Below are positions 1-5,879 of a stretch of 11,646 bases of DNA, piece after piece; within the stretch, counting starts at the first letter, position 1, and every line of letters begins with the position of its first letter. Below the pieces are notes generated by a model. That model was not told the origin of the DNA. It worked only from the letters and a program-made list of their open reading frames with translations, and made no database searches. Location: positions 1 through 11,646 of the forward strand of contig JAJRCS010000127.1 in the NCBI GenBank assembly GCA_028678815.1, given 5' to 3'. This stretch comes from Methanomicrobiales archaeon (GTDB lineage: Archaea; Halobacteriota; Methanomicrobia; Methanomicrobiales; JACTUA01). Both the position numbers and the translations under genes were made by a program.

Positions 1-134
1 TGGACGACCTCCACCGGATCCTCACCGAGGAGAAGATCAACCGCTCCTCGGTCCTCTCGGTGCTCAGGAGAACGGGGAAAACCGATATCGCCATCGTGCC
101 CTGCGAGCTGGGCGGAAGCGATCAGCAGAACTAG
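1..134 (+). CDS. C-terminal end of a PDZ-domain (HtrA/DegP-like) serine protease, partial
   Basis: Only the last 43 codons are present, read from base 3 to the TAG at 132-134; the 5' part lies outside the window. The tail begins DDLHRILTEEKI, continues with SVLSVLRRTGKTDIAIVP and ends in a short polar GGSDQQN. The pattern 'D-DLHR-LT-E-I ... VLR-G/TGK ... I-I-VP' is what the last helix and final strands of a PDZ domain look like at the end of HtrA-type trypsin-like proteases. In that family the PDZ domain binds substrate C-termini and regulates an envelope quality-control protease. The protease domain itself is not visible, so another PDZ protein, such as a membrane metalloprotease, cannot be excluded. 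The gene ends just before a hairpin and faces the next gene tail to tail. Confidence 0.5.
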   Translation, partial: DDLHRILTEEKINRSSVLSVLRRTGKTDIAIVPCELGGSDQQN

Positions 135-142
135 AGGGCAGC

Positions 143-161
143 GAAAACCCTGCGGGTTTTC
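143..161 (+). terminator. Hairpin terminator after the PDZ/HtrA-like gene
   Basis: An 8-bp perfect stem, GAAAACCC (143-150) and GGGTTTTC (154-161), closes a 3-nt TGC loop eight bases after the TAG stop. The 3' arm supplies a TTTT run. On the opposite strand the A6 run at 177-182 reads as T6 just after the stop of the converging gene. The 73-bp gap therefore probably terminates both transcripts. Confidence 0.6.
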
Positions 162-207
162 TCGACCCGGCGTGACGAAAAAATGGGTATTTTGACCGGG
201 TGGAGGG

Positions 208-579
208 TCAGACGACTCTCCGGATCAGCTCCCGGTCGATCACCTCGGGAGAGAGGCTGCCATTCCTCATCCGGATGGCCTGCTCGAGGCGCTGCCCGTA
301 GTGGAGCGCCTTCATGAAGTTGTACGAGAGCCTCTTGCTCCTCCAGCCCCGCTCGAGCCAGGTGATGTGGCAGGCGCCCTCCCCCTGTGCGGAGAGGACG
401 TGCACGTGGGTGTCCCCCGGTTTGCCCTTGTTGACCCTGCCGGTACGGTCACGGTAATCGTAGGGTTCACGGGCTTGAACGGTCTGGATGACGATACTGC
501 GGGCCGGGATTGCAACCGTGCTCACGGTCTTAAAAGAGCTATGAGGCCCAGGGTCTTCGGTTTCGCCTGAATCTTCCAT
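208..579 (-). CDS. Hypothetical protein, 123 aa, not recognised
   Basis: I do not recognise this protein. The frame stays open upstream to an ATG at 702, but I chose the ATG at 579 because AGGTGA, a match to the archaeal anti-Shine-Dalgarno sequence, lies at 590-595 (10 nt before it). The stretch upstream translates into low-complexity RNRDHRAGAGA-like sequence. The 123-aa product has an acidic first 10 residues (MEDSGETEDP), a beta-like stretch at 18-35 (TVSTVAIPARSIVIQTVQ), a basic glycine-containing turn (RDRTGRVNKGKPGD, 43-56), a THVHVL strand at 57-62, and a basic helical C-terminal half (GWRSKRLSYNFMKALHYGQRLEQ). There is no signal peptide or membrane segment. The plausible secondary structure and the start signal support a real gene. 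Part of the plus-strand opposite frame is also open but looks like a shadow. Confidence 0.55.
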   Translation of the reverse strand: MEDSGETEDPGPHSSFKTVSTVAIPARSIVIQTVQAREPYDYRDRTGRVNKGKPGDTHVHVLSAQGEGACHITWLERGWRSKRLSYNFMKALHYGQRLEQAIRMRNGSLSPEVIDRELIRRVV

Positions 580-765
580 GGTACTGTGTTCACCTTGGTA
601 TGGACCAAAGCTTCGTGGCAGCGAGGCCCCCGCGCCTGCCCGGTGGTCCCGGTTACGGCGCGATCCTGTTGCCAATGCTATGGTATTTTGTTCCAGGTAC
701 AAAAGGATAGTGGTCCCCGGGTCGAAAGTGAGCGGACGGCAGGGCCCGGAACCCCTCCCCGCGCC
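580..765. other. Intergenic gap upstream of the 123-aa gene
   Basis: This 186-bp stretch separates the stop of the HerA-like gene from the start of the 123-aa gene, both on the minus strand. It holds the AGGTGA site at 590-595 and one A/T-richer patch (about 676-705, with ACAAAATACCATAGC on the minus strand) that could be a TATA region. If so, the leader would be about 80 nt. No RNA gene or repeat is apparent. Confidence 0.35.
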
Positions 766-2382
766 CTATTTCCCGTCCGGCCCGGGGGTGGAAACCTCCT
801 TCCCCGTGACGGCGTCAAGGTAGACCCGTCGCTCCTTCCGGCCCTCCGCATAGACGAGCTCGTAGAGGGGGTAGGAGAAGAGGGAGAAGGAGACCACCTC
901 GGCGGTGGGCTCGATCCCCTTGAGGACCTCCCGGAGCTGCCCCTCGGTGACCCGCGCCTCCAGGGTCCGCCCGGTCCCCTGGCTGGCCGCGAGGTCCCAG
1001 CTCCCCTTGAGGCCGGAGACGGAGGGAAGCCTCTTGGCGAGGAGGGGGATGAAGACCCGCGCCTGCCCGGCCCTCCCTGCCTCGGTGACGATCCTCCGCT
1101 CCCGGAGGGCCCCGAGGGCCGCGGTGACCGCCTCATGGGGGAGGGAGGTGAGGACCTCCATCTCCGCCGGGGTCGCCCCCGCGAGGGGGAGCCGGGTGAG
1201 GACCCGGACGGCATCGGCGGGGAGGCCGATGACCTCCTGGAAGCCCGGCCGGAAGGAGAGGCCCCGGTGGACCCTGGCGAGCCCGCCGTGGACGGCATCG
1301 AGGAGGAAGGAGGCGCTCCTCACCGTCCTCCCGAGGAGCCCGCCCCGGTACTTCAGCCCGACGAGGGCGACCGGCCAGCCCACGGGCTCGGCGGAGACGA
1401 GCCGGCTCTTCCCTCCGCCGAGGATCCCCCTCCGGCCCCTCCGCTTCCCGGCGATGGCGATGGCCATCTCCCGGGTGATGGCCGGGGCCGGGCCGGGGAG
1501 GCCGGCCTTCGGGGATGCGGCCGGAGGCACAGCCGGGCCGGGTTCCGGGGGAGCGGGGGCCGCAGGGGCAGGATGGTAAGCCGGCCGGGGCAGCGGTCTC
1601 CGGGCCCCCTGTGCCCGGGAGATATCAGGCGTCCCGCCCTTGTGCTCCGTCTCCCGGGGCCCAAACCGCATCCGGGTCTTCCTCCGGGCAAAGCCCCCCA
1701 TGACGAAGAACTCCCCGGGCTGGAGGGTGGCGAGCTCCTCCACCTCGGCCCGGGAGCCGAAGAAGAGGTCCACGGCCCGGAGGTCGTTCTCGATGGAGAG
1801 CTTCCCGATGGCCTGGTTGTTGCACTGGGAGAGGACGTTCTTCGTGACAAAGGAGGGGCGCTGGGTGGCCACGAGGAGGCCGAGGCCCCGCTTCCTCCCC
1901 CGGCGGGAGATCTCCTCGATCTTCTTGATGGACTCCTTCGCCTGGGGGATGAACTTGTCCGCCTCCTCGAGAATGAGGAGGTAGGGGATCCGGTGGGCCG
2001 AGGCGATCTCATAGAGGATCTCGGCGAGGGCTGCCACCTTCTCCCGCAGGTCGGTCTCCGAGACGTCGAAGACGACAGCCGTCCCGTTCACCACGGCCCG
2101 GAGCATGAAGTCCTTCAGGTTCACCTTCTCGATATCCTCGTCGCACTGCTCATCGGAGCCGACCCACAGGACCGGGTACTTCTCCCGGAGGGAGGAGTAC
2201 TCCCCCTCGGTATCCACGATGACAAAGCCGATGCCGGCGGCGCAGAGGCGCTCGCAGAGGACGGCGATGGCCCAGCTCTTCCCTGCCCCCGACTGGGCGA
2301 TGATGCAGGTGCGGCCGGTCACCAGGTGCTGCGCATCGATGGCGAAGTCCCGGTCCCCGGCCGTGCCGATGACGAGATCCAC
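766..2382 (-). CDS. HerA/DUF87-like ATP-binding protein with proline-rich linker and winged-helix-like segment
   Basis: A 538-aa P-loop ATPase of the HerA/FtsK-like DUF87 type. It shows Walker A AQSGAGKS (29-36), Walker B-type YLLILEEAD (134-142), a VATQRPS sensor-like motif (171-177) and the conserved CNNQAIGKL stretch (187-195). Members are hexameric DNA-translocating or conformational ATPases, and HerA works with NurA nuclease in archaeal end resection. Here there is no nurA neighbour and no N-terminal HAS barrel, so it is a HerA relative rather than HerA itself. After the ATPase core comes a Pro/Ala-rich linker (about 261-301), then a winged-helix-like stretch (about 388-447, with ATPAEMEVL and AALGALRERRIV). 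The C-terminal segment (about 475-530) ends in YLDAVTGKEV, resembling PepSY-like substrate-side modules. The start is GTG at 2380-2382 without a Shine-Dalgarno site. A TTAAT-like box about 27 nt upstream suits a leaderless transcript. The exact role is unknown. Confidence 0.85.
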   Translation of the reverse strand: MDLVIGTAGDRDFAIDAQHLVTGRTCIIAQSGAGKSWAIAVLCERLCAAGIGFVIVDTEGEYSSLREKYPVLWVGSDEQCDEDIEKVNLKDFMLRAVVNGTAVVFDVSETDLREKVAALAEILYEIASAHRIPYLLILEEADKFIPQAKESIKKIEEISRRGRKRGLGLLVATQRPSFVTKNVLSQCNNQAIGKLSIENDLRAVDLFFGSRAEVEELATLQPGEFFVMGGFARRKTRMRFGPRETEHKGGTPDISRAQGARRPLPRPAYHPAPAAPAPPEPGPAVPPAASPKAGLPGPAPAITREMAIAIAGKRRGRRGILGGGKSRLVSAEPVGWPVALVGLKYRGGLLGRTVRSASFLLDAVHGGLARVHRGLSFRPGFQEVIGLPADAVRVLTRLPLAGATPAEMEVLTSLPHEAVTAALGALRERRIVTEAGRAGQARVFIPLLAKRLPSVSGLKGSWDLAASQGTGRTLEARVTEGQLREVLKGIEPTAEVVSFSLFSYPLYELVYAEGRKERRVYLDAVTGKEVSTPGPDGK

Positions 2383-2602
2383 AAGAAACCGGGGGGGATG
2401 GAGGGCATTAAGCTATCCCCGGTCCGCGGCCGGGGGAACGGGAGTCACCGGGCACAGGGGAACAGGGAGCAGGCAGGGGACGGTTTCAGGCGATGAACCT
2501 CCCGGGCTGAGTTTCCTCTTTACCCGGTACTCCGCCGTGCAAAAGTGAACCGCTGGTTTTCCTGCGTCAGATACTCCGCTGTGCAAATGTTAATAAACGG
2601 GT
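2383..2602. promoter_or_regulatory. Divergent promoter region between the HerA-like gene and the 78-aa gene
   Basis: This 220-bp region separates two divergent starts. Toward the minus strand, CTTAAT (about 2407-2412) lies about 27 nt before the GTG at 2382, the spacing expected of a leaderless archaeal promoter. Toward the plus strand, TTAATAAA (2590-2597) is the best TATA-like box, but it lies only a few bases before the ATG at 2603. The middle contains a G-rich tract (2432-2479) and two copies of a 19-bp repeat, listed separately. Confidence 0.45.
2528..2590 (+). repeat. Pair of 19-bp direct repeats (2 mismatches) upstream of the 78-aa gene
   Basis: The copies TACTCCGCCGTGCAAAAGT (2528-2546) and TACTCCGCTGTGCAAATGT (2572-2590) match at 17 of 19 positions. 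Their starts are 44 bp apart, about four helical turns. The second copy abuts the TATA-like TTAATAAA box. This arrangement fits tandem binding sites of a transcription regulator on one face of the helix, but it could also be remnants of a small duplication. Confidence 0.6.
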
Positions 2603-2839
2603 ATGGGAATATCACCTTCCGGATTGGGGGATGAGAGACTGGATACCATAAAAAAGGACGGAGAGAACAAGAGAGCCCAGCACCTCTACGGCATTGCGAC
2701 CACCACAAAAAACGGGGACCTGCGCCGGGAGGCGCTCCTCTTCCTCGGTGCCCTTGAGCGGGGCGGGAACGCCGAGGCCGCCCGGGTGCTGGAGCAGATA
2801 AAGAGAGACTCGAAAAAAAGAGAGGGACCCGGCAGTTAA
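2603..2839 (+). CDS. Small charged helical protein, 78 aa, unknown function
   Basis: A short, mostly alpha-helical soluble protein with no membrane segment or signal peptide. After a variable N-terminus, residues 18-40 are basic and polar (KKDGENKRAQHLYGIATTTKNGD). Residues 41-68 form an amphipathic helix pair, with LRREALLFLGALERG followed by AEAARVLEQIKRD. This resembles a single HEAT- or TPR-like helical hairpin. The tail is charged (KKREGPGS). The start is uncertain: ATG at 2603 has no Shine-Dalgarno site and sits only a few bases after the TATA-like box at 2590-2597. If that box is used, the in-frame TTG at 2624 (71 aa) would fit better. An ATG at 2631 is in another frame and stops after six codons. 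The gene diverges from the HerA-like gene and converges on the amidotransferase gene. No family is assigned. Confidence 0.6.
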   Translation: MGISPSGLGDERLDTIKKDGENKRAQHLYGIATTTKNGDLRREALLFLGALERGGNAEAARVLEQIKRDSKKREGPGS

Positions 2840-2857
2840 CATCCGATGCGTTTATTC

Positions 2858-2884
2858 CCGGATGGATGATCCGGCACCCGGTGC
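2858..2884. terminator. Possible bidirectional terminator hairpins between convergent genes
   Basis: The 52-bp gap between two convergent stops contains CCGGAT (2858-2863) paired with ATCCGG (2869-2874) around a 5-nt loop, followed directly by GCAC-CCG-GTGC (2874-2884). There is no T run on either strand, so this is a weak call based on position and symmetry. Confidence 0.3.
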
Positions 2885-2891
2885 GGGCACC

Positions 2892-4742
2892 CTACCGGGC
2901 GGGTAACGGTCCCTGATCCGGTTCCCTCGTGTCAAACATCATCCGGAGCCAGAGCTCGGTGCAGACCATCCGCCAGATCTCCGGCGAGTAGTCGCCCCCC
3001 TCCTCGGCATACGCGAGGAAGCTCGCCATCACCCGGTCCGCGTCCCAGTACTTCCGGGCCCGGAAGGACGGTGACCCGAGGATCTCGAGGACAAAGGGCC
3101 GGAGGCCCTCCTTCATCCAGAGCTCCTCGGGGGTGACGAAGCCCATCTTGTCCATCCGGCACCGGATCTCCTCGGGGATGAGGCCCCGGATGGCCCGCCG
3201 GAGGATGTGCTTCGTGACCCCGCGCCGGATCTTCTGGTGGAGGGGGAGGGCCGCCAGGTACTCCACCACCCGGAAGTCGAGGAAGGGCACCCGGGACTCG
3301 ATGGAGAAGGCCATGGAGGTCCGGTCCTCCCAGTGGAGGAGGGCGGGGAGGTTCGTCTCCAGGAGCTCCCGCTTCAGGACCTGGTCGAGGGTCCCCCCGT
3401 ACCGGGAGACCGGGGGGATCTCCCCCCTGAGGAGGTCCCGCCGCCCCCGCCGGACGAGGGCCTGCCCGAGGGCACCGGAGAAGAATCCCCGGTGGTTCCG
3501 CCAGCTCCCCGCCGCCTCGGAGAGGGCCGTGGCGAGGCTGAACCTCCGGAGGAGCCCGGAGATGTAGCTCCCCTGGTAGGGGAGGTAGCCCCCGAGCTGC
3601 TCGTCCGCCCCCTGCCCGTCCAGGACCACCTTCACTGAATGGGAGGCGAGCTCCATCACCCGGTACTGGGCATAGATGGAGAGGGAGGCAAAGGGCTCGT
3701 CCTGCATGGCGAGGAGCCGGGGGAGGTCCCGTTTCACCTCATCGGGCGTGACGGTGATCCTCCGGGCATCCACCCCGGCGGCGGCCGTCAGGAGGTCGAT
3801 GTACCGCTCCTCGTTGAACCGGGGCTCAGGGAAGACCACGGAGAAGGTCTTCTGCCGGTCCCCCACGCTCCGGGGCGCCTCCTCCCGGATGAGCCGGTTG
3901 ATGAGGGCGGCGAGGGTGGAGGAGTCGAGGCCGCCCGAGAGGCAGGTCCCGACGGGGACATCGCTCCGGAGGTGGAGGCGGACGGCGTCCGTCAGGAGCT
4001 CCCGGAAGGCCCGGGCAGCCCTCGCGTCCTCGTCGGGCCAGGGCTCCCCGGCCGAGGGGTTCATGGCGACGTCCCAGTACTGCTCCGGGACAGCGGTCCC
4101 GGACCGGCCGAAGGTGATCCGGTGGGCCGGCCGGAGCTGCCGGACGCCGTCGAACATGGTCCCTGCCGTGTGGTCGAGGACGCCCCAGGCGAGGAAGGCC
4201 ATGAGGAGGGGGTCGTCCGGCCGGCCCCCCACCCCCGGGTGGGCGAGGAGCGCCTTGATCTCCGAGGCGAAGAGGATCATGCCGTCGACGGAGGTATAGT
4301 AGAAGGGCTTGATCCCGAACCGGTCCCGGGCGCAGAAGAGCTCCTCCCTCCGGGAGTCCCAGAGGGCGAAGGCCCACATCCCGTTGAACCTCCGGAGGCA
4401 GTCCTTCCCCCACTCCTCGTACGCATGGAGGATCACCTCGCTGTCGCCGTCGGACCGGAACCGGTGCCCCTTAAGAGCGAGCTCCTCCCTGAGCTCGATG
4501 AAGTTGTAGATCTCCCCGTTGAAGACGAGCCAGAGGGTCCCGTCCTCGTTCGGCATGGGCTGCGCCGCTGCCTCAGAGAGGTCGATGATGGCGAGCCGCC
4601 GGTGGGCGAGGCCAATGGATCCCTCGACATGGGTACCGCTCCCGTCGGGCCCCCGGTGCCGGATCCGCCCGGACATCCGTTCGAGGAGACCGGGATCCAC
4701 GGTCCCGCCCCCCGGGAGGAAGATCCCCGCGATCCCGCACAT
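2892..4742 (-). CDS. asnB: Glutamine-hydrolysing asparagine synthetase-type amidotransferase (AsnB family)
   Basis: A 616-aa class II amidotransferase of normal family length. The N-terminal Ntn glutaminase has nucleophile Cys2 (MCGIAG), HRGPDG (29-34), FNGEIYN (74-80) and SDGDSE (97-102). These residues release ammonia from glutamine. The C-terminal synthetase domain has the ATP-pyrophosphatase P-loop SGGLDSS (269-275), then DGQGADEQLGGY (375-386) and RVPFLDFRVVEY further on. The family forms an acyl-adenylate on a carboxylate and amidates it: Asp to Asn in the classical enzyme, other carboxylates (uronic acids, natural products) in many cluster-associated homologues. The DGQGADEQ variant, in place of the more common SGDGADE, and the neighbours make a dedicated modification enzyme plausible; this is inference. 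It lies 72 bp downstream of the amidohydrolase on the same strand. No Shine-Dalgarno site precedes the ATG. An ATTAA patch about 30 nt upstream could drive a leaderless transcript, so it may have its own promoter. Confidence 0.93.
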   Translation of the reverse strand: MCGIAGIFLPGGGTVDPGLLERMSGRIRHRGPDGSGTHVEGSIGLAHRRLAIIDLSEAAAQPMPNEDGTLWLVFNGEIYNFIELREELALKGHRFRSDGDSEVILHAYEEWGKDCLRRFNGMWAFALWDSRREELFCARDRFGIKPFYYTSVDGMILFASEIKALLAHPGVGGRPDDPLLMAFLAWGVLDHTAGTMFDGVRQLRPAHRITFGRSGTAVPEQYWDVAMNPSAGEPWPDEDARAARAFRELLTDAVRLHLRSDVPVGTCLSGGLDSSTLAALINRLIREEAPRSVGDRQKTFSVVFPEPRFNEERYIDLLTAAAGVDARRITVTPDEVKRDLPRLLAMQDEPFASLSIYAQYRVMELASHSVKVVLDGQGADEQLGGYLPYQGSYISGLLRRFSLATALSEAAGSWRNHRGFFSGALGQALVRRGRRDLLRGEIPPVSRYGGTLDQVLKRELLETNLPALLHWEDRTSMAFSIESRVPFLDFRVVEYLAALPLHQKIRRGVTKHILRRAIRGLIPEEIRCRMDKMGFVTPEELWMKEGLRPFVLEILGSPSFRARKYWDADRVMASFLAYAEEGGDYSPEIWRMVCTELWLRMMFDTREPDQGPLPAR

Positions 4743-4814
4743 GCTACAAGGAAATGCGAGCGGCGCCCTCTTAATCCTGCCCCCGGGGAGGCGGGCAGCC
4801 CCTCCGGCCGGGGA

Positions 4815-5726
4815 TCATGCGGCCCGGGGAGGCACGAGGGCCATGGCGTTCCCGCCCAGGATCCGCTCCAGGTCTGCCGGGGCGAGGCCGAGGCCCGCGA
4901 GGAGGGCCGGGAGGCCGAGGGAGAAGTTGTCGGTCCCGAAGAGGACCTGGCGGCTGTGGGCCGCGAGGAGATCCCGGGCGAAGGCGGGGTCACGGGCGAG
5001 GGCATTGTACCCGCCCCTCCCGGAGAGGTCTGCGTGGAGGTTCGGGTACCGGGCGAGGAGGTCGCAGAGGATACCGGGTTCCCCCACCTTCCCGGAGGGA
5101 TACAGGGCCCCGCCCTGCTCCCGGGCGATCCCCTTCCAGAAGAGCGGCCCGTGCCCGATGAAGGCAACCTCCGGGAGCTCCGCGAGGCGTCCCCGGAGGC
5201 CGTTGAAGTCGGGGAGGTAGCCGGGGAAGTACCCCCGGCGGTTCCCCTGCCGGCGGCCGAGCCGGTTGCCCCGGTTCAGGGCGTGGGTGAAGACCCGGTT
5301 CGCCCAGCTCCAGGGGAAGGGGAACCAGCCGGGCCCCTCCATGTGGAAGACGACGGGAAGGCCGAGGGCCCGGGCCTCCTCCAGGAGTGCCCCGACCGGT
5401 GCGGAGTCCCAGGTGCAGCTCACCTTCAGCTCCCCGATCCCCCGGATCCCCCGGGCGTGCCAGGACCGGAGGTCCTCCCGGAAACCGGGCCTCGCCGGGT
5501 CAGGGGCATACATCGGGACGATCCGGGTCGGGAACCGCTCGTATGCCGAGAAGACGTCAGCAACGGAGAGATGCTGGTACAGAGACGGGATGACGGGGTG
5601 GTCCTCCTCCCAGGTGAGGAGCCAGCCCAGGTCCAGCCGCTCCGCGTCGAGGTACCCGATGATCTTCTCCGGGGAGAAGTCCCGGAACCCGACGTGGAGA
5701 TGGGAGTCGACCCGCATATCAGCCAT
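4815..5726 (-). CDS. Amidohydrolase family (amidohydrolase_2-like) metal-dependent hydrolase
   Basis: A 303-aa TIM-barrel hydrolase of the amidohydrolase superfamily, soluble and with no signal peptide. The metal-site signature is complete: HLH at residues 9-11 after the first strand (H9 and H11), H128 (VVFHMEG), H192 (IGHGP) and D266 (LFGTDN). The pattern matches PF04909-type enzymes, which hydrolyse or decarboxylate small cyclic or amide substrates using one divalent metal. An HPVIPSLYQHLSV stretch near residue 43 and an Arg-rich loop at 151-170 are family-variable. The first ATG (5726) is only one base after AGGTGA (5728-5733). The ATG at 5717, giving MRVDSHLH, is 10 nt away and is the alternative (300 aa). 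It is first in its strand's unit, ahead of the AsnB-type enzyme, and diverges from the carbamoyltransferase operon. The substrate cannot be read from sequence. Acting on an amide or lactone linked to the same product is a guess from context. Confidence 0.85.
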   Translation of the reverse strand: MADMRVDSHLHVGFRDFSPEKIIGYLDAERLDLGWLLTWEEDHPVIPSLYQHLSVADVFSAYERFPTRIVPMYAPDPARPGFREDLRSWHARGIRGIGELKVSCTWDSAPVGALLEEARALGLPVVFHMEGPGWFPFPWSWANRVFTHALNRGNRLGRRQGNRRGYFPGYLPDFNGLRGRLAELPEVAFIGHGPLFWKGIAREQGGALYPSGKVGEPGILCDLLARYPNLHADLSGRGGYNALARDPAFARDLLAAHSRQVLFGTDNFSLGLPALLAGLGLAPADLERILGGNAMALVPPRAA

Positions 5727-5879
5727 TTCACCTGTCCTGCGATGAAGATTTGGATGGCGCGGCTGCCCGCGCCCCCGGCCGCTCCCCCCAACCCACCCGG
5801 TGCAATTACCTTCTTATTGCATGCAGATCAACCCTTCCATGACGGGGGAACGGGGGTAAGAGCCCGGCCACGAGCTGCG
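5727..5879. promoter_or_regulatory. Divergent promoter with TGCAAT-N9-ATTGCA inverted repeat
   Basis: This 153-bp region separates the two halves of the modification cluster. Its only A/T-rich part is near 5801-5825. There TGCAAT (5801-5806) and ATTGCA (5816-5821) form a perfect 6-bp inverted repeat with a 9-bp spacer, overlapping the palindrome TGCATGCA (5818-5825). TTCTTATTG (5811-5819) inside the repeat could be the TATA box for the plus-strand operon, giving a leader of about 35-40 nt. An operator inside a shared promoter could control both directions. The AGGTGA at 5728-5733 belongs to the amidohydrolase. Confidence 0.5.

Noticed and set aside
586..2496. 636-aa plus-strand open frame opposite the HerA-like ATPase
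   Set aside because: It is Gly/Pro/Glu/Asp-rich low-complexity sequence with no motifs, exactly antisense to a gene with clear Walker motifs. It is a codon-bias shadow.
5418..5481. Clusters of CCGG, CCGGGG and CCCGG repeats, here and throughout the window
   Set aside because: They follow from favoured CGG, GGG and CCC codons in a GC-rich genome. No regular spacing indicates CRISPR or another array.
3639..5879. N-terminal extension of the carbamoyltransferase frame
   Set aside because: The family N-terminus begins at MRVLGINDG (5880). The upstream part is antisense to two well-supported genes and is low complexity.
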